The position numbers and the translations under genes were made by a program. From JADGHX01 sp040255575 (lineage in GTDB: Bacteria; Pseudomonadota; Gammaproteobacteria; Steroidobacterales; Steroidobacteraceae), in contig JBDZVF010000291.1 in assembly GCA_040255575.1 (NCBI GenBank), forward strand, positions 1-8,185: a DNA stretch of 8,185 bases, in the 5' to 3' direction. The notes beneath the pieces were generated by a model, which saw only the letters and a list, made by a program, of their open reading frames with translations, was not told where the DNA came from and made no database searches. Below are positions 5,793 to 8,185 of the stretch, in pieces. The stretch's first letter is position 1; every line of letters starts with the position of its first letter.

Positions 5793-7102
5793 CCTGCGCT
5801 TTCGGCCGGGGAAGGCTCTTCGACGGAACTTGCCGGTCTCTCCTGATCCAGCTGGCCGCGCTCTCGGATGGCGGGCAGCAGTACCTCGTCGGCGTAGGGA
5901 CAGCCGGTTGTCAATGGATCGATCTGGCCTCGGCGTAGGGAAGCGGCAGAGGAATATCCGCGCTCTCTTCTGAGGTCGGCGACCATTGGGGCATAGCCTG
6001 GCGGCCAGGCGCGCACGTCTCCGAACCGCGTACGCAGGGCTTTGAGAATCTGCATGCCGGCGAAATCGAGATCGCCCCAGAACCAGCAGGGAGTTGGTGA
6101 CGGCGTGCTCTGCTGGCCGAACCACCAGCGCTCGAATCGAGCGACACCGGTCGCCTCGACGCCTGCCGTTTTAGCGGCGGGCTCGATATCGCTCGCCCCG
6201 ATACGGCCCGTCTGCACGCCCGCGGCTTTGTCGTTGCTCGCCGCGAGGTGGCGCTCGTTAGTGGCGTTCTCAGCGGCGCCACTCGCGTCGGTGACTCGCG
6301 CGCCGGGGCCGGCGAAGTGGAGAACTGCACCGCCCGGGGTTCGTACGCGCTCGGCGGTGCTTCGGAAGCCGGATGCATATACCAATGCGAGCGGCGCTGC
6401 TTCGGCGGGCACGCCATCGCAGGCGGCCGTGTATGTGTCCTGATTCTCGATGAACAACACGCCTTCCCAGCGCGGCGGCAGGTACACCGCTACGACAATC
6501 GCACGATCGCGTACCGTGAGCTGCGGGAACAGAGTGGCCACCAGCTCCGCGCGCTCGTCGAGCACTTTCGAGTCACCCCAAAAGCACAGCGCGCTCAGCT
6601 GCCGCAACGTGATCGGGCCGGTCACCTCGCGCATGCGGGCAAACGCCGCGACGATCTCTTCCGCGCTCCGGTCCTCGATTGCGATTCGGCGCGCCAACAG
6701 CGCGTCGCAGCCTGCAGGGAAAAGATGCGCGCTGGCATTGACGGCTGCGCGCCAGCGGTCGAGCTCCGCAGGTGTGCGCTCCCGCTGGAGCCACGTTCGA
6801 AGCACGCTCTCGCCGTCAGCCGAGAAGGTTAGTTTTGCGCCCTTCCACTGCGGGTCATAGGGGCCGAGCCGGCCGCGGCGTATTTTCAGGACGCCTTGCC
6901 GCTCCAGCTCGACCACGAGACTCCAGAGTTGGTCGGCGCTTGCATCGGAGCGCGCCAGGGACGGAAGAAATCGCTCGGCCGGCAGGAACACATCGCGCTC
7001 GCGCTGTTCCGCGGGTTGCCGATCGAAGCGATCGAGCGCCGCGTGGAGGAGCGCTTCGAGCTCGCGCTCCTCGTTCAGCCAGACTGGTGGGCCTTGAGAC
7101 AT
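5771..7102 (-). CDS. jetD: Wadjet system nuclease subunit JetD (Toprim/DUF2220 family)
   Basis: The gene codes for 443 residues. JetD is the nuclease of the Wadjet complex: JetABC, an SMC-type loop extruder, recognises small circular DNA and JetD cuts it. Residues ~35-110 look like a winged-helix region (DQLWSLVVELERQGVLKIRRGRLG). The C-terminal Toprim domain (DUF2220/JetD_C) is shown by VLFIEN with E219, then YASGFRSTAERVR (242-254), WFWGDLDFAGMQILKALR with D344 and D346, WPPGYAPM (366-373), and the tail TGCPYADEVLLPAIRERGQLDQE. All acidic residues expected at the metal site are present. Residues ~268-320 are a low-complexity Ala/Gly/Thr/Asn insertion between the LHFAGPG strand and RFERWWFG, longer than I expect for the family. 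GAGGGGG upstream of ATG 7102 serves as ribosome-binding site. It follows jetC in the same direction. Family assignment is firm; the Wadjet subtype is not. Confidence 0.88.
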   Translation of the reverse strand: MSQGPPVWLNEERELEALLHAALDRFDRQPAEQRERDVFLPAERFLPSLARSDASADQLWSLVVELERQGVLKIRRGRLGPYDPQWKGAKLTFSADGESVLRTWLQRERTPAELDRWRAAVNASAHLFPAGCDALLARRIAIEDRSAEEIVAAFARMREVTGPITLRQLSALCFWGDSKVLDERAELVATLFPQLTVRDRAIVVAVYLPPRWEGVLFIENQDTYTAACDGVPAEAAPLALVYASGFRSTAERVRTPGGAVLHFAGPGARVTDASGAAENATNERHLAASNDKAAGVQTGRIGASDIEPAAKTAGVEATGVARFERWWFGQQSTPSPTPCWFWGDLDFAGMQILKALRTRFGDVRAWPPGYAPMVADLRRERGYSSAASLRRGQIDPLTTGCPYADEVLLPAIRERGQLDQERPASSVEEPSPAESAGQSGFSP

Positions 7103-7111
7103 GAAGGCCGC

Positions 7112-7219
7112 CCCCTCACTAATCGCTCACGCACAGCTCGCCGCCCGCACACAGCTCGCCGCTCGCACACAGCTCGCCGCTCGCACGTCGCTCGCCACTC
7201 ACGCCCCACTCGCCTCACG
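7112..7219 (-). repeat. 18-bp tandem array spanning the jetC end and the jetC-jetD spacer
   Basis: On the minus strand, six consecutive 18-base units begin at 7219, 7201, 7183, 7165, 7147 and 7129. The two central units are identical (CGAGCGGCGAGCTGTGTG), the fifth differs at two positions, and the others are more diverged, the last being weak. All stay in the jetC frame. The first codes REASGA, the end of JetC. The second begins with TGA where the others have CGA, CGG or CGT, and that TGA is the jetC stop. Past it, the frame reads VASDV and then RAASC repeats until a second TGA at 7127-7129. The last unit holds the jetD ribosome-binding site. Confidence 0.8.
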
Positions 7220-8185
7220 TGACGGCTCGCCCAGGATCTCCTTCATGAAGTCCAGCTCCGCCTGCTGATGCACCGTGCGTCGATGGCGCGCCCACAGCTC
7301 CTGGATGCGCGGTCGGTTGCATTCCTTTCGATCCACCAGCACGCGCGTGTTCAGCTGGCCACGCGGCGCGCTCGGCACCTTGGCGAACACGAACTCGTTG
7401 CTCACCAGATCCATGAACGGGCCGCACTTGCTCGTGGGCATGATGAAGATCAGCTGCAGCCCGAGCGTGCGCGTCAGGTAGTCGATCACTTCGCGCGAGC
7501 GGGGCTCATCCATCTTCGAGAAAGCCTCATCCACCAGCACCATACGCAGATGGTTCGTGCCCTCCGCGTAACGCAATGCAGACGTGATGCTCGCCGACCG
7601 AATGATGTATGCCGGCGTTTCCAGCTGACCGCCGCTGCCCGTGCCGTATTCCGAAAGCGCGATGGGTGGCTTGCCCTCCACTTCCTTGTAGATCTCATAG
7701 CGATGGTAGTTGCGATAATCCGCAATCCGCTCGAGGTCACGCAACGCGCTCTGCTCATCCGCGCCCAGCAGCAGGCCGAGCAACGTGTCACGCACCTGCT
7801 CGGATTTCGGCGTGAGCCGCGCCTCGAACAACGTCGCCTCTTCTCCGATGGCGGGGTTGCGCACTACCTCTTCGAAGAACCGCGCGTACTCCCGATACTC
7901 CGGCACCCAGTCCTGCGCGAAACGGAATCGCTCCCGGTCGGAGCCGAAGCGATGGTTCTCCAGCTCCTTGTTCAGATGATCGAGCTGCCGCTTGCCGTCC
8001 TGGATCGACTGGTGGATCTCCTGACACAGGTGCGAGACGAAGGCATTGTTGAAGCTCTGCTTGAGCTGCTTCAGCTGTTCATGCTTCTCCACCAGCACGT
8101 TGTTGCGAAGGATGTTGTACACGCGGTCCAGCTCCTCCCGCAGCTCACACAGGCTGCGGAACAACGCCTCGTCATACTCGCCGCT
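7199..8185 (-). CDS. jetC: Wadjet system SMC-like ATPase JetC, C-terminal part (cut by window edge)
   Basis: The frame is open to the right edge, giving 328 residues of the C-terminal part; full JetC proteins are roughly 1,100 residues. Residue numbers here count from the edge. Residues ~8-90 are the end of the coiled coil (heptad-like LREELDRVYNILRN and LKQLKQSFNN, then HQSIQDGKRQLDHLNKELEN). The ATPase head follows: an ABC signature-type GTGSGGQ at ~181-187, then Walker B MVLVDEAF with a SKMDEPR D-loop (~215-229), and a LQLIFIMPTSK strand ending near the switch region (~244-253). In this family the head dimerises on ATP and drives DNA loop extrusion with JetA and JetB. The Walker A half lies outside the window. 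The C-terminus (PSREASGA) enters the tandem array, so its last residues vary with repeat content. The next gene is jetD, after a 96-bp gap, in the usual C-then-D order. Confidence 0.87.
   Translation of the reverse strand, partial: SGEYDEALFRSLCELREELDRVYNILRNNVLVEKHEQLKQLKQSFNNAFVSHLCQEIHQSIQDGKRQLDHLNKELENHRFGSDRERFRFAQDWVPEYREYARFFEEVVRNPAIGEEATLFEARLTPKSEQVRDTLLGLLLGADEQSALRDLERIADYRNYHRYEIYKEVEGKPPIALSEYGTGSGGQLETPAYIIRSASITSALRYAEGTNHLRMVLVDEAFSKMDEPRSREVIDYLTRTLGLQLIFIMPTSKCGPFMDLVSNEFVFAKVPSAPRGQLNTRVLVDRKECNRPRIQELWARHRRTVHQQAELDFMKEILGEPSREASGA

Noticed and set aside
6248..6832. 194-residue plus-strand frame opposite jetD
   Set aside because: It is a shadow of jetD, whose Toprim motifs are unmistakable on the minus strand.
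7112..7219. Possible CRISPR-like array
   Set aside because: The units are directly adjacent 18-mers without spacers and stay in the jetC reading frame, so this is a minisatellite.

Overview
The window is GC-rich and densely coding. It carries Gram-negative style exported proteins: a lipobox lipoprotein, a DUF4142 periplasmic protein and a small signal-peptide protein. This suggests a high-GC proteobacterium. A gamma- or betaproteobacterial soil or freshwater lineage is my guess, but nothing here fixes the taxon. No rRNA, tRNA, CRISPR array or insertion sequence is visible.

Left edge (1-1214): a rearranged sugar-acid locus. The last ~60 codons of an enolase-superfamily (mandelate racemase/muconate lactonizing type) enzyme on the minus strand run directly into a LysR-type regulator on the plus strand. 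Both have lost their 5' parts at the same point, near 183-200. The simplest reading is a deletion that removed the shared intergenic region of a divergent regulator/target pair. The regulator keeps one complete HTH and also the last part of an earlier HTH, so its parent probably had two.

Middle (1215-3241): small genes. These are a 104-aa exported or membrane protein with a hexapeptide-repeat tail, preceded by a sigma-54-like -24/-12 element; a convergent DUF4142 protein; cutA, divergent from it; and an SPW-repeat four-helix membrane protein.

3242-5792: an intergenic region with hairpins and a 24-bp tandem duplication. It leads into a 774-residue lipoprotein with Gly- and Pro-rich linkers, an Ig-like putative-adhesin domain, a second Ig-like segment and a C-terminal PQQ-type beta-propeller.

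Right part (5771-8185, minus strand): the distal end of a Wadjet (JetABCD/MksBEFG-type) anti-plasmid operon. The C-terminal ATPase part of the SMC-like JetC comes first and is cut by the window edge. JetD, the Toprim-fold nuclease subunit, follows. The jetC stop codon, the jetC-jetD spacer and the jetD ribosome-binding site all lie in an array of six 18-bp units. The units stay in the jetC frame, and stops within the array appear to derive from CGA-to-TGA changes. JetD also carries a low-complexity insertion of about 50 residues between its catalytic motifs, and its 3' end overlaps the lipoprotein gene by 22 bp. JetA, JetB and most of JetC would lie beyond the right edge.

The observations I rate highest are the in-frame 18-bp array joining jetC and jetD, the JetD insertion, and the enolase/LysR junction.
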